NCBI RefSeq assembly: GCF_024692365.1
Contig: NZ_JAILMR010000052.1
Coordinates: forward strand, 1-64,000
Length of the DNA: 64,000 nt
Source of the DNA: Ruminococcus sp.
GTDB taxonomy: Bacteria > Bacillota > Clostridia > Oscillospirales > Ruminococcaceae
Direction of reading: 5' to 3'
In this document: piece after piece, positions 1 to 6,973 of the stretch
Layout: the number at the start of each line of letters is the position of its first letter
How positions within the stretch are numbered: the first letter of the stretch is position 1
Translations under genes and position numbers: made by a program
The notes under the pieces: generated by a model
What the model was told of the DNA's origin: nothing
The model's input: only the letters and a program-made list of their open reading frames with translations
Database searches by the model: none

Positions 1-702
<702 letters not shown>

Positions 703-758
703 TCATCCTTTCAGTTCATATGAAGTTTAAGTGATCTTATCATTCAATACTAATTTAA

Positions 759-1328
759 CTATGGATTAGCCACAACTACCATCGCATATCTGATGACTTT
801 GTCGCCTATCCTGTAACCCTTCTGGAATACCTGAGCCACAACGTTCTCGCCAAGCTCGGGGTCTTCTATCTGGTTTACTGCATTTGCTATATTCGGGTCG
901 AATACCTCGCCCACAGGGTCGATAGCTTCAATGCCCAGCTTTGTCATCGCATCGCTGAACTGCTTGAATATCATCTCGATGCCTGCCTTGTAAGCTTCGT
1001 CCTGAGTTTCAGTGCAAAGTGCTCTCTCGAAATTATCCATAACGGGGAGTATGTCAGCTACTGTATCAGCCTTTACCGAAGCCGAGATATCAAGTCTTTC
1101 CTTAGCTGAACGCTTGCGGAAGTTATCGTACTCAGCCATAAGTCTGAGATACTTATCCTTGGTATCAGCCAGCTCTGCTCTGAGCTTGTCTTCCTCGCTC
1201 TGAGTGTTCTCCTCAGCAGCATCGTTATTTTCTTCTTTCTCCGAATCTTCCGCAGCGTTCTCGGCTGTTTCCTCAACCTCCGCTGCTTCCTCTTCCAGTT
1301 CTTCCTTTATTTCTTCATCAAAAGCCAT
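759..1328 (-). CDS. grpE: Nucleotide exchange factor GrpE
   Basis: A 189-residue protein with a long acidic, Glu-rich N-terminus (about residues 1-55) followed by the coiled-coil and beta-wing GrpE domain, including AEYDNFRKR and the C-terminal VFQKGYRIGDKVIRYAMVVV. Length and layout fit bacterial GrpE. It promotes ADP release from DnaK in the Hsp70 cycle. The ATG lies 17 bp after the hrcA stop and dnaK follows 62 bp later, so the three genes form one operon under the CIRCE element. Strong acidity of the N-terminus is usual for clostridial GrpE. Nothing unusual otherwise. Confidence 0.97.
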   Translation of the reverse strand: MAFDEEIKEELEEEAAEVEETAENAAEDSEKEENNDAAEENTQSEEDKLRAELADTKDKYLRLMAEYDNFRKRSAKERLDISASVKADTVADILPVMDNFERALCTETQDEAYKAGIEMIFKQFSDAMTKLGIEAIDPVGEVFDPNIANAVNQIEDPELGENVVAQVFQKGYRIGDKVIRYAMVVVANP

Positions 1329-1345
1329 TTCCGCGCCTGCCTTTC

Positions 1346-2359
1346 TTATTCATCTTCATTATCATCTCTCTCGGATATCAGATCTGTTATCCTCGATGTG
1401 AAGTATTCAAGATATGGTATGAATTTTGCATAATCTATCCTCATGGGTCCTATCAGACCAAGCGAACCCGCCATCTGTCCGTCCTTTGAGAACGGCGCGG
1501 TTATCATCGAGGAGTTGTGTATAACAAATCCGTCGTTCTCGGGTGAGAACATTACGTTCAGCCCTGAGAATGTGCTGTCGATAAATGCCATGAGTTCCTT
1601 TTCGTTATCAAGGAAAGATATTATCTCGGTCTGGTCGAGATCCTTGCAGGTCAGCAGATTTTTCTGCCCCTTCAAGCTCACGCTCCGATCGAGTTCCTTT
1701 GTCATTTTCAGTACTTCGGATACCAGCGGAGAAAGGGTCATCATGTAAGCACCCATAGCCTCCGTCAGCTTTTCCATATTCGCATCTGATATCTCGCTTA
1801 TCGGAACACCGTTCAGGTTCTGCTTCACGAAATTATCAAAGAATTCAAGCTGTTCGTGAGTAAGATCGAATTCCAGTCGGCAGACCTTGTTTTTGATCTC
1901 GCCGTTTGAGGTTATCATCAGTATGACGTACATCCTCTTGCCCGTAGGTATTACTTCGACCTTGGATATCAGCGAGAACTTAGGTGTTGAGTTCGCTACC
2001 ACCGTAGCGCACTTTGTAAGTTCCGCCAGTGCAAGAGAAGCGCTTTCCACCAGATCTTTCTCGGTGACAAAGTCATCGGGAAGCATTGAATCCAGTTTGT
2101 TCTTCTCTTCCTCGCTGAGAGGATCCTGCTCCATCAGCTTATCCACATAAAGTCTGTACCCTTTATAAGTTGGTACTCGCCCCGCCGAAGTGTGGGGCTG
2201 TTCGAGATAGCCCTGCTTTTCAAGTTCAGCCATCTCATTTCGTATCGTGGCGGAAGATGCTTTGACATGAGCCATTATCGCCTTTGAGCCAACGGGCTCA
2301 CCCGATACTATATATTCGTCCACAACTGCGGATAATATCTTTAGTTTTCTGTCGTCCAT
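1346..2359 (-). CDS. hrcA: Heat-inducible transcription repressor HrcA
   Basis: HrcA is the winged-helix repressor of class I heat-shock genes and binds CIRCE operators. The protein begins MDDRKLKILSAVVDEYI, has the helix-turn-helix region around SSATIRNEMAELEKQGYLEQPHTSAGRVPT, and ends with the GLIGPMRIDYAKFIPYLEYF segment, all typical. I place the start at the ATG at 2359 (337 residues, usual length, GGTGAG upstream). A longer in-frame start at 2428 would lie inside the CIRCE operator and add residues not found in the family. First gene of the hrcA-grpE-dnaK operon; expected to autoregulate through 2418-2444. Confidence 0.96.
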   Translation of the reverse strand: MDDRKLKILSAVVDEYIVSGEPVGSKAIMAHVKASSATIRNEMAELEKQGYLEQPHTSAGRVPTYKGYRLYVDKLMEQDPLSEEEKNKLDSMLPDDFVTEKDLVESASLALAELTKCATVVANSTPKFSLISKVEVIPTGKRMYVILMITSNGEIKNKVCRLEFDLTHEQLEFFDNFVKQNLNGVPISEISDANMEKLTEAMGAYMMTLSPLVSEVLKMTKELDRSVSLKGQKNLLTCKDLDQTEIISFLDNEKELMAFIDSTFSGLNVMFSPENDGFVIHNSSMITAPFSKDGQMAGSLGLIGPMRIDYAKFIPYLEYFTSRITDLISERDDNEDE

Positions 2360-2417
2360 CTGCTCACCGTCCCGCCTTTCCGAAGCCTTGCTGTTTAGCA
2401 CTCCAAGCTTTCGGGTG

Positions 2418-2444
2418 TTAGCACTCATTCTCTTTGAGTGCTAA
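2418..2444 (-). promoter_or_regulatory. CIRCE operator (HrcA binding site)
   Basis: A perfect TTAGCACTC-N9-GAGTGCTAA inverted repeat, the canonical CIRCE sequence. It lies at the expected transcription start of the hrcA promoter and 59 bp before the hrcA ATG. A further TTAGCACTC half-site sits at 2395-2403, also between the operator and the gene. Confidence 0.97.
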
Positions 2445-2448
2445 ATAT

Positions 2449-2477
2449 AGTTTATACCTTTTCGTCCGTTTTGTCAA
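2449..2477 (-). promoter_or_regulatory. Sigma-A promoter of the hrcA operon
   Basis: On the minus strand, -35 TTGACA (2477-2472) and -10 TAAACT (2454-2449) are separated by exactly 17 bp. The predicted start falls inside the CIRCE operator. Confidence 0.88.
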
Positions 2478-2574
2478 GACCCTTGTGATAATTTTTTCAA
2501 CAAACTTAAAATCCCCCACGATGGCATATTGTACACATTAAACAATTCACCCCCTGCCACAGAAATTTAAGCGC

Positions 2575-2663
2575 AAAAAAAGACTGCCGAGGTCAGTTCG
2601 GCAGTCTTTTGCTCCAGAAAAGAGATTTGCCCAATGATAATCATCAGGAATCCATTACAACAC
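2575..2663 (-). ncRNA. Putative small RNA, tandem unit 1
   Basis: A minus-strand promoter at 2698-2670 predicts a transcript starting near 2663. It ends in a GC-rich hairpin (arms 2607-2598 and 2590-2581, 7-nt loop) followed by seven U residues (2581-2575), giving about 89 nt. No open reading frame with a ribosome site is apparent in it. It shares the terminator loop and an internal stretch resembling ATGATTATCAATGGGCAA with unit 2. I know no named family that matches. The RNA and its strand are inferred from promoter, terminator and repetition, not from expression data. Confidence 0.6.
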
Positions 2664-2669
2664 AAACAT

Positions 2670-2698
2670 ATAATAGCTCTTTCCGCAGGTTTTGTCAA
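2670..2698 (-). promoter_or_regulatory. Promoter of small RNA unit 1
   Basis: Minus strand: -35 TTGACA at 2698-2693, 17-bp spacer, -10 TATTAT at 2675-2670. Confidence 0.75.
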
Positions 2699-2749
2699 TC
2701 CCCTGCGAAGAATTTTGGCATACCATTAAAAACGAACACACATTACTTA

Positions 2750-2820
2750 TGCGAATCATACAAACGTATGCCAAAGCTTACGAACTTATACCAAACTATA
2801 CCACCGAATAAGCTCGTACA
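2750..2820. repeat. 10-bp-phased ATACCA/ATACGA repeat block, unit 1
   Basis: A run of short words of the type ATACCA, TACGA and ATACAA spaced at about 10 bp, lying upstream of the unit 1 promoter. It is the same family as the blocks at 3029-3109, 3434-3556, 61391-61490 and 63227-63476. Confidence 0.7.
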
Positions 2821-2823
2821 AAG

Positions 2824-2932
2824 CAAAAAAACTGCCGAGGTCAGTTCGACAGCCTTTTGCCTTAGATGCTACAAAAAAAAGGATGAATTGCCCATTGATA
2901 ATCATAACGATTATAACGGACGACCAATGAAC
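2824..2932 (-). ncRNA. Putative small RNA, tandem unit 2
   Basis: Second copy of the unit. The minus-strand promoter at 2967-2939 predicts a start near 2932, and a terminator hairpin with a 7-U tail ends at about 2824, for about 109 nt. The hairpin stem reads GGCUGUCGA against UCGGCAGUU and needs G-U pairs. On the opposite strand these would be A-C mismatches, which supports minus-strand transcription. The body shares ATGATTATCA and TGGGCAA with unit 1. No protein-coding signal seen. Confidence 0.6.
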
Positions 2933-2938
2933 ATTTAC

Positions 2939-2967
2939 ATATTAACTCTTTTTCTCCGAATTGTCAA
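2939..2967 (-). promoter_or_regulatory. Promoter of small RNA unit 2
   Basis: Minus strand: -35 TTGACA at 2967-2962, 17-bp spacer, -10 TAATAT at 2944-2939. Confidence 0.75.
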
Positions 2968-3028
2968 GATATTGCGGATACATTCTACATACCATAATAA
3001 ATGAACACAGATTATTTATGCTAATCTT

Positions 3029-3109
3029 ACAAACAGATACCACCATATACGAACGCATACCAAACCATACGAACCGATACCAAACCATACCACCGTATAC
3101 AGTCGTATA
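3029..3109. repeat. 10-bp-phased ATACCA/ATACGA repeat block, unit 2
   Basis: About eight consecutive words of the ATACCA/ATACGA type at 10-bp spacing upstream of the unit 2 promoter. Confidence 0.75.
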
Positions 3110-3194
3110 AAATAAAAAGACTGCCTTGGTCAGTATGGCAGCCTTTTTATGAAAGAATGAGGTTTCATTGACCAACCAAAGATCATATGCAACC
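3110..3194 (-). ncRNA. Putative small RNA, tandem unit 3
   Basis: Third copy, about 85 nt. Start predicted near 3194 from the promoter at 3229-3201; the end is a hairpin with stem GGCUGCC/GGCAGUC (one G-U pair in the minus sense) and a U-rich tail at 3118-3110. It keeps the ACUGACC loop of units 1 and 2 but has a diverged body. Unit 3 lacks its own decamer block: unit 4's terminator follows only about 40 bp upstream of its promoter. Confidence 0.55.
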
Positions 3195-3200
3195 ATAATC

Positions 3201-3229
3201 ACAATAACTCTTTTACATTGTTTTGTCAA
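3201..3229 (-). promoter_or_regulatory. Promoter of small RNA unit 3
   Basis: Minus strand: -35 TTGACA at 3229-3224, 17-bp spacer, -10 TATTGT at 3206-3201. Confidence 0.7.
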
Positions 3230-3265
3230 GACTTCGACAGGATTATTTTCACAGCAAAAATATCT

Positions 3266-3377
3266 GCAAAGAAAAACTGCCGGATTGCTCCGACAGTTTC
3301 TCTCTCGCCAATTAACCTAATCTTTTAAAGGAGGTCTCCGTATGTCTATTTCAACCACGAAAACATTATTCACTCAC
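3266..3377 (-). ncRNA. Putative small RNA, tandem unit 4
   Basis: Fourth copy, about 112 nt, with the best promoter of the four (3412-3384). The terminator stem ACUGUCGG/CCGGCAGU is followed by UUUUUCUUU. Its body contains ACCUCCUUU (complement of 3327-3335), identical to the anti-Shine-Dalgarno tail of 16S rRNA as I know it, so this RNA could pair with ribosome sites. Read on the plus strand the same bases form a strong AAAGGAGG site before an ATG at 3342, so a small plus-strand peptide is the competing explanation. Confidence 0.55.
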
Positions 3378-3383
3378 AAATAC

Positions 3384-3412
3384 ATTATAACCATCTCATA
3401 CCGATTTGTCAA
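3384..3412 (-). promoter_or_regulatory. Promoter of small RNA unit 4
   Basis: Minus strand: consensus -35 TTGACA at 3412-3407, 17-bp spacer and consensus -10 TATAAT at 3389-3384. Confidence 0.8.
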
Positions 3413-3433
3413 TACTGCGCGGATACTTTCTAC

Positions 3434-3556
3434 ATACCAAAATATACGGACGCATTTTAATTATACGAAACTTACAAACAGATACCAACGTATACAAACT
3501 TATACCAAACCATACGAACGCATACCAAACGATACGACCGTATACCAACGCATTCA
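3434..3556. repeat. 10-bp-phased ATACCA/ATACGA repeat block, unit 4
   Basis: About ten words of the ATACCA/ATACGA type at 10-bp spacing between the unit 4 promoter and the promoter of the SMI1/KNR4-type gene. Confidence 0.75.
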
Positions 3557-3572
3557 ACGATGAACTTTCGGC

Positions 3573-3601
3573 TTGACAATCAACTGTAATAATGCTAAAA
3601 T
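3573..3601 (+). promoter_or_regulatory. Promoter of the SMI1/KNR4-type gene
   Basis: -35 TTGACA at 3573-3578, 17-bp spacer, -10 TAAAAT at 3596-3601. Confidence 0.8.
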
Positions 3602-3647
3602 CAAAATAATATTACAAAGAGATTTTTCGCCAAAGGAGAATAACACA

Positions 3648-4649
3648 ATGTTTGATAATATTAATCTCAATGACTTCTGGGATAAGAAAGATGATTATTA
3701 CGCATCGCAGCAGCCCTTATCAGATGAACTGATTCACGAGATAGAAAACAAACTGGGATATAAACTCCCCGAATCTTATGTACGTCTGCTTCGCATACAG
3801 AACGGAGGTATCCCCAAAAAATGTATGTTCGACAAACACGATGTGATCGATGGGATATTCGGCATCGACAACGAGACCATCGAGCAGTGCGATTTCTACA
3901 CAAAAGAATTAGGATTCCCTGATATCGGCGTACCTGTAAGTACCATGTTTGAAGGTCAGGTAGCGATATTTCTGGATTATCGCGCCTGCGGGAACGAAGG
4001 AGAACCCAAAGTCGTACAGATCGATCTCGAAATGGATAAGATATACCGACTGACAGATGATTTTGAATCATTCATAGAAAAGCTGTCCCCTTATGCAGAA
4101 TATTATGACGATGAGGATAATGCAGAAGCTGATTACGATGAAAATACAAAGCCTTTTGAAAATGTGGAGTTTTACCCGCTGACCGAGGAACAGAAACATC
4201 AGCTGAATAGTGAGATATGGAGTGGTGTGCCTTATCTGATTATTTTTATTGGGATCATATTTTTTATAAGCCTTGTTATTCTCAACTTATCATCAGAGGG
4301 AGCGGTCATGTATAAGATTGGAAAGGTGATGTTAAAGGGTATCACGATCTTAACTTTAATATCAGTACCATATATAATATCCTGTATCATTGAGATGAAC
4401 AAAGAGTATAAGAGCTATGTTGATACAGTCAAAGATACTTGGGAAGAAGATGAAGCACTTTTCAAAAAGAAAATCGACAATGATAAAAGAAAATTCTTTT
4501 ATAAGCTGACCGGAAACCCAGTCGAGGCATACCCCAACACCATGAACTACAAAGTGGGCGACCGTGTAAGAGTTTTCAGATCGGTGAATGATAACACAAT
4601 CATAGTAAAAGAGCCTGACCGTGAGAACGGAACAGGCTGTGATAAATGA
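3648..4649 (+). CDS. SMI1/KNR4 family protein with C-terminal membrane segments
   Basis: The N-terminal half (about residues 10-150) has the SMI1/KNR4 fold pattern: LSDELIHEIENKLGYKLPESY, then LLRIQNGGIP, and a GQVAIFLDYR segment. An acidic linker follows, then two hydrophobic helices (about residues 190-212 and 230-252) and a charged cytoplasmic tail. I chose the ATG at 3648 because AAAGGAG lies 7 bp upstream and the promoter at 3573-3601 would be inside any longer version. SMI1/KNR4 proteins include immunity proteins of contact-dependent toxins, but no toxin gene is beside it, so the role is unknown. It ends 4 bp from the convergent gene at 4654. Confidence 0.75.
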   Translation: MFDNINLNDFWDKKDDYYASQQPLSDELIHEIENKLGYKLPESYVRLLRIQNGGIPKKCMFDKHDVIDGIFGIDNETIEQCDFYTKELGFPDIGVPVSTMFEGQVAIFLDYRACGNEGEPKVVQIDLEMDKIYRLTDDFESFIEKLSPYAEYYDDEDNAEADYDENTKPFENVEFYPLTEEQKHQLNSEIWSGVPYLIIFIGIIFFISLVILNLSSEGAVMYKIGKVMLKGITILTLISVPYIISCIIEMNKEYKSYVDTVKDTWEEDEALFKKKIDNDKRKFFYKLTGNPVEAYPNTMNYKVGDRVRVFRSVNDNTIIVKEPDRENGTGCDK

Positions 4650-4653
4650 TATA

Positions 4654-5127
4654 TTATTTTCTGTCCTCGGGCGGTCTACCGACGCCGCTGCGCTTCATGA
4701 TGAACTTCATATAATTCTCTGCCGCCAGAAAAACTATCAGATACGCCACCACAAGACTTATAAGCATGGATTTGCCCAGCATGAGAACATAGGGCGGTCT
4801 GTGAGCGGCTGGGATCTTCACGTAATTAATCGTTACCATAAATATGGTGATTATCGGGGTGTAGATAAGGTCTGAAATAAGGCTTCCAAACGCGCGGCAG
4901 GCAAGGGGCTTCCCTGTTATCCCTGCTTTTTCGCAGGCTTTGTCTTCAAGACGCTTCATAGGCACAAAATACCCGATAACAAGGCTTATTACAAGGCTTT
5001 CAAGAAAGCTGACCATAAATCCGCCAATGGTAAAATTCCCCGAAGTAAAAGTGCCGATGAATGAAAGGCAAAGACTCAGGGTGATACCCATCATTAAGCT
5101 CATATGAAATTTTATCTTATTTGCCAT
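4654..5127 (-). CDS. Small integral membrane protein (DUF2798-like)
   Basis: 157 residues with four hydrophobic stretches: about 9-26 (MSLMMGITLSLCLSFIG), 36-57, 82-101 and 118-137. The pattern, including GFMVSFLESLVISLVIGYFVPM, resembles DUF2798 membrane proteins, whose function is unknown to me. The gene is convergent with the SMI1/KNR4-type gene, with 4 bp between stop codons and no obvious terminator. A perfect 11-bp inverted repeat at 5191-5220, just downstream of its likely promoter, suggests control by a dimeric repressor. Confidence 0.65.
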   Translation of the reverse strand: MANKIKFHMSLMMGITLSLCLSFIGTFTSGNFTIGGFMVSFLESLVISLVIGYFVPMKRLEDKACEKAGITGKPLACRAFGSLISDLIYTPIITIFMVTINYVKIPAAHRPPYVLMLGKSMLISLVVAYLIVFLAAENYMKFIMKRSGVGRPPEDRK

Positions 5128-5190
5128 CCGATTTACCCCCGTTCTATATTTCTTTTCGGATACATTATTATATTATCGTCTTTTATGCAG

Positions 5191-5220
5191 TCATAAGTGC
5201 ACTATACGTTGCACTTATGA
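5191..5220 (-). promoter_or_regulatory. Perfect inverted repeat, candidate operator
   Basis: TCATAAGTGCA and TGCACTTATGA (11-bp arms, 8-bp spacer) lie 64-93 bp before the membrane-protein ATG, next to a promoter. It could be a repressor site or a leader hairpin. Confidence 0.6.
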
Positions 5221-5234
5221 CACATACCATAAAT

Positions 5235-5265
5235 ATAGTATGACATTTTTTTGTATTCTTGTCAA
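5235..5265 (-). promoter_or_regulatory. Probable promoter of the DUF2798-like gene
   Basis: Minus strand: -35 TTGACA at 5265-5260 and -10 TACTAT at 5240-5235 with a 19-bp spacer; the long spacer makes the -10 assignment uncertain. The rest of 5128-5497 holds this, the inverted repeat and the pyk promoter. Confidence 0.5.
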
Positions 5266-5336
5266 GCATAATTTTCTAATTTGTAGTTTTTGACAATTTT
5301 TTGTCAATCAGTGCTTAAGGTTTGCCAAAAATGAAC

Positions 5337-5365
5337 TTGACAAGCAATTTTCGATGTAGTATAAT
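5337..5365 (+). promoter_or_regulatory. Promoter of pyk
   Basis: Consensus -35 TTGACA (5337-5342) and -10 TATAAT (5360-5365) with a 17-bp spacer, leaving a leader of about 125 nt before the pyk ATG. Confidence 0.9.
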
Positions 5366-5497
5366 TAAACTTGATATTGATAAACTTACCGCAGGCAAAC
5401 TTTTTCCTCTGGAAAACAGCTTTGCGGAAATCACCCAAAAGTCCTAAAACGCCCTATTTACTGGACGTTTGCTTATCGAAAACAGGAGTCTGATAAT

Positions 5498-6916
5498 ATG
5501 CGCAAAACCAAGATAGTATGCACCATAGGTCCCGCAACAGATGATGAGAATATCCTCAGAGATATGATGAAAAACGGCATGGACGTTGCCCGTTTCAACT
5601 TCTCACACTCGGAACATTCCGTTCATCAGCAGAGGTTTGAGATGATAACCCGTCTGCGTGACGAGATGGGTCTGAACATCGCAACACTGATGGATACAAA
5701 GGGTCCCGAGATAAGGCTGAAAGATTTCAAAGACCACAAGCCCGTCACCATCAAGGACGGAGATATGTTCACCCTGACCACCAGAGATGTCGAGGGTGAC
5801 GAAACTATCTGTTCTATCACCTTTCCAAAACTTCCACAGGATATTTCCACAGGCACAAGGATACTGATAAACGACGGTGTTATCGAGCTGAAAGCTGTTA
5901 AGATAGACTCCACCGATATCCAGTGCGAGATAATCCACGGCGGTGTGGTTTCAGACCACAAGGGCATCAATGTTCCCGGCGTTAAGCTTTCAATGCCTTA
6001 CATTTCCGATGCTGATATGGCTGACCTCGCTTTCGGCGCGAAGATGGGCTTTGATTTCATCGCAGCATCTTTCGTAAGAACAGGCGCTGATGTCACCTAC
6101 CTGAGAAAATTCACCCAGAGCCTTGGCTGGTTCAACCCAAGGATAATCGCGAAAATTGAGAACGCAGAGGGCGTTGAAAATATCGATGAGATACTTGAAG
6201 CCGCTGACGGCATAATGGTCGCAAGAGGCGACATGGGCGTTGAGATACCTTTCGAGAAGATCCCTGCTATACAGAAAGATCTGATACACAAGGCTTATAA
6301 TGCGGGCAAGCAGGTAATCACCGCTACCCAGATGCTGGAATCCATGATAAACAATCCCAGACCCACCCGTGCCGAGATCACCGACGTTGCAAACGCAATA
6401 TACGACGGCACTTCCGCAATAATGCTCTCGGGCGAGACCGCTGCGGGCAAGTATCCTGTTGAGGTCGTAAAGACCATGAGCCTTATCGCCGAGACCACAG
6501 AGGGCGATATCGACTATGTGCGCCGTTTCCAGAAGCGTGACGATATCGACCATCCCAGCATAACCGATGCTATCTGCCATGCAACAGTTACCACAGCCCA
6601 CGACCTTAAAGCGGCGGCTGTACTTACTGTTACCAAGAGCGGCGCTACCGCACGTATCCTTTCCAAGTACAGACCCGATTGTCCCATAATCGGTCTTACC
6701 ACCGACCCTGTCACCTGCCACCAGATGAATATGTCATGGGGACTTCTACCTGGTCTTGTAGAGGAAATGGACAACACTGACGAACTGATTTCCCGCGCTA
6801 TCAAAGTCGCACTTGAAAAGGGCTACCTCAAAGAGGGCGACCTGGTGGTTATCACCGCAGGCGTGCCTCTCGGAATAAGCGGTACCACCAACCTTATGAA
6901 GGTTGAAAGAGCATAA
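5498..6916 (+). CDS. pyk: Pyruvate kinase
   Basis: Converts phosphoenolpyruvate and ADP to pyruvate and ATP, the last step of glycolysis. The protein starts MRKTKIVCTIGPATD and shows NFSHSEHSVHQQ, the MDTKGPEIR motif of the beta-barrel B domain, the active-site signature IIAKIENAEGVENIDEIL with its catalytic Lys, and RPTRAEITDVANAIYDG. Length (472 residues) is that of the short form, lacking the extra C-terminal PEP-utiliser domain seen in Bacillus. An AACAGGAG ribosome site precedes the ATG. It is a single-gene unit with its own strong promoter and a terminator at 6930-6964. Confidence 0.98.
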   Translation: MRKTKIVCTIGPATDDENILRDMMKNGMDVARFNFSHSEHSVHQQRFEMITRLRDEMGLNIATLMDTKGPEIRLKDFKDHKPVTIKDGDMFTLTTRDVEGDETICSITFPKLPQDISTGTRILINDGVIELKAVKIDSTDIQCEIIHGGVVSDHKGINVPGVKLSMPYISDADMADLAFGAKMGFDFIAASFVRTGADVTYLRKFTQSLGWFNPRIIAKIENAEGVENIDEILEAADGIMVARGDMGVEIPFEKIPAIQKDLIHKAYNAGKQVITATQMLESMINNPRPTRAEITDVANAIYDGTSAIMLSGETAAGKYPVEVVKTMSLIAETTEGDIDYVRRFQKRDDIDHPSITDAICHATVTTAHDLKAAAVLTVTKSGATARILSKYRPDCPIIGLTTDPVTCHQMNMSWGLLPGLVEEMDNTDELISRAIKVALEKGYLKEGDLVVITAGVPLGISGTTNLMKVERA

Positions 6917-6929
6917 ATAAATGCATAAC

Positions 6930-6964
6930 AAAAGGCTGCTGCAACTGCAACAGCCTTTTTATTA
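6930..6964 (+). terminator. Intrinsic terminator after pyk
   Basis: AAAAGGCTG...CAGCCTTTTT hairpin with an inner TGCA/TGCA pairing. It ends 10 bp from the stop of the convergent P-ATPase gene and can serve both. Confidence 0.88.
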
Positions 6965-6973
6965 TACATAAAA

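Noticed and set aside
2581..2610. Plus-strand terminator
   Set aside because: The hairpin is symmetric here, but in units 2 and 4 the pairs fit only the minus-strand RNA, and no plus-strand gene ends before it.
2609..3004. A 131-codon plus-strand reading frame across small RNA units 1 and 2
   Set aside because: It has no ribosome site, reads through two terminators and a decamer block, and its peptide is low complexity. The 10-bp period simply avoids stops.
2942..3229. A 95-codon minus-strand frame across units 2 and 3
   Set aside because: It crosses a promoter, a decamer block and a terminator; composition is like other repeat translations.
2575..3560. CRISPR array
   Set aside because: The repeats are long, diverged, contain promoters and terminators, and there are no unique spacers of constant size or cas genes.
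3342..3563. A 73-codon plus-strand frame with an AAAGGAGG site
   Set aside because: The peptide is mostly a translation of decamer repeats and it overlaps the unit 4 promoter. The ribosome site is noted in the findings, but the frame is not supported enough to list.
5990..6721. Long minus-strand frame opposite pyk
   Set aside because: A shadow of the biased codons of pyk, without ribosome site or recognisable domain.
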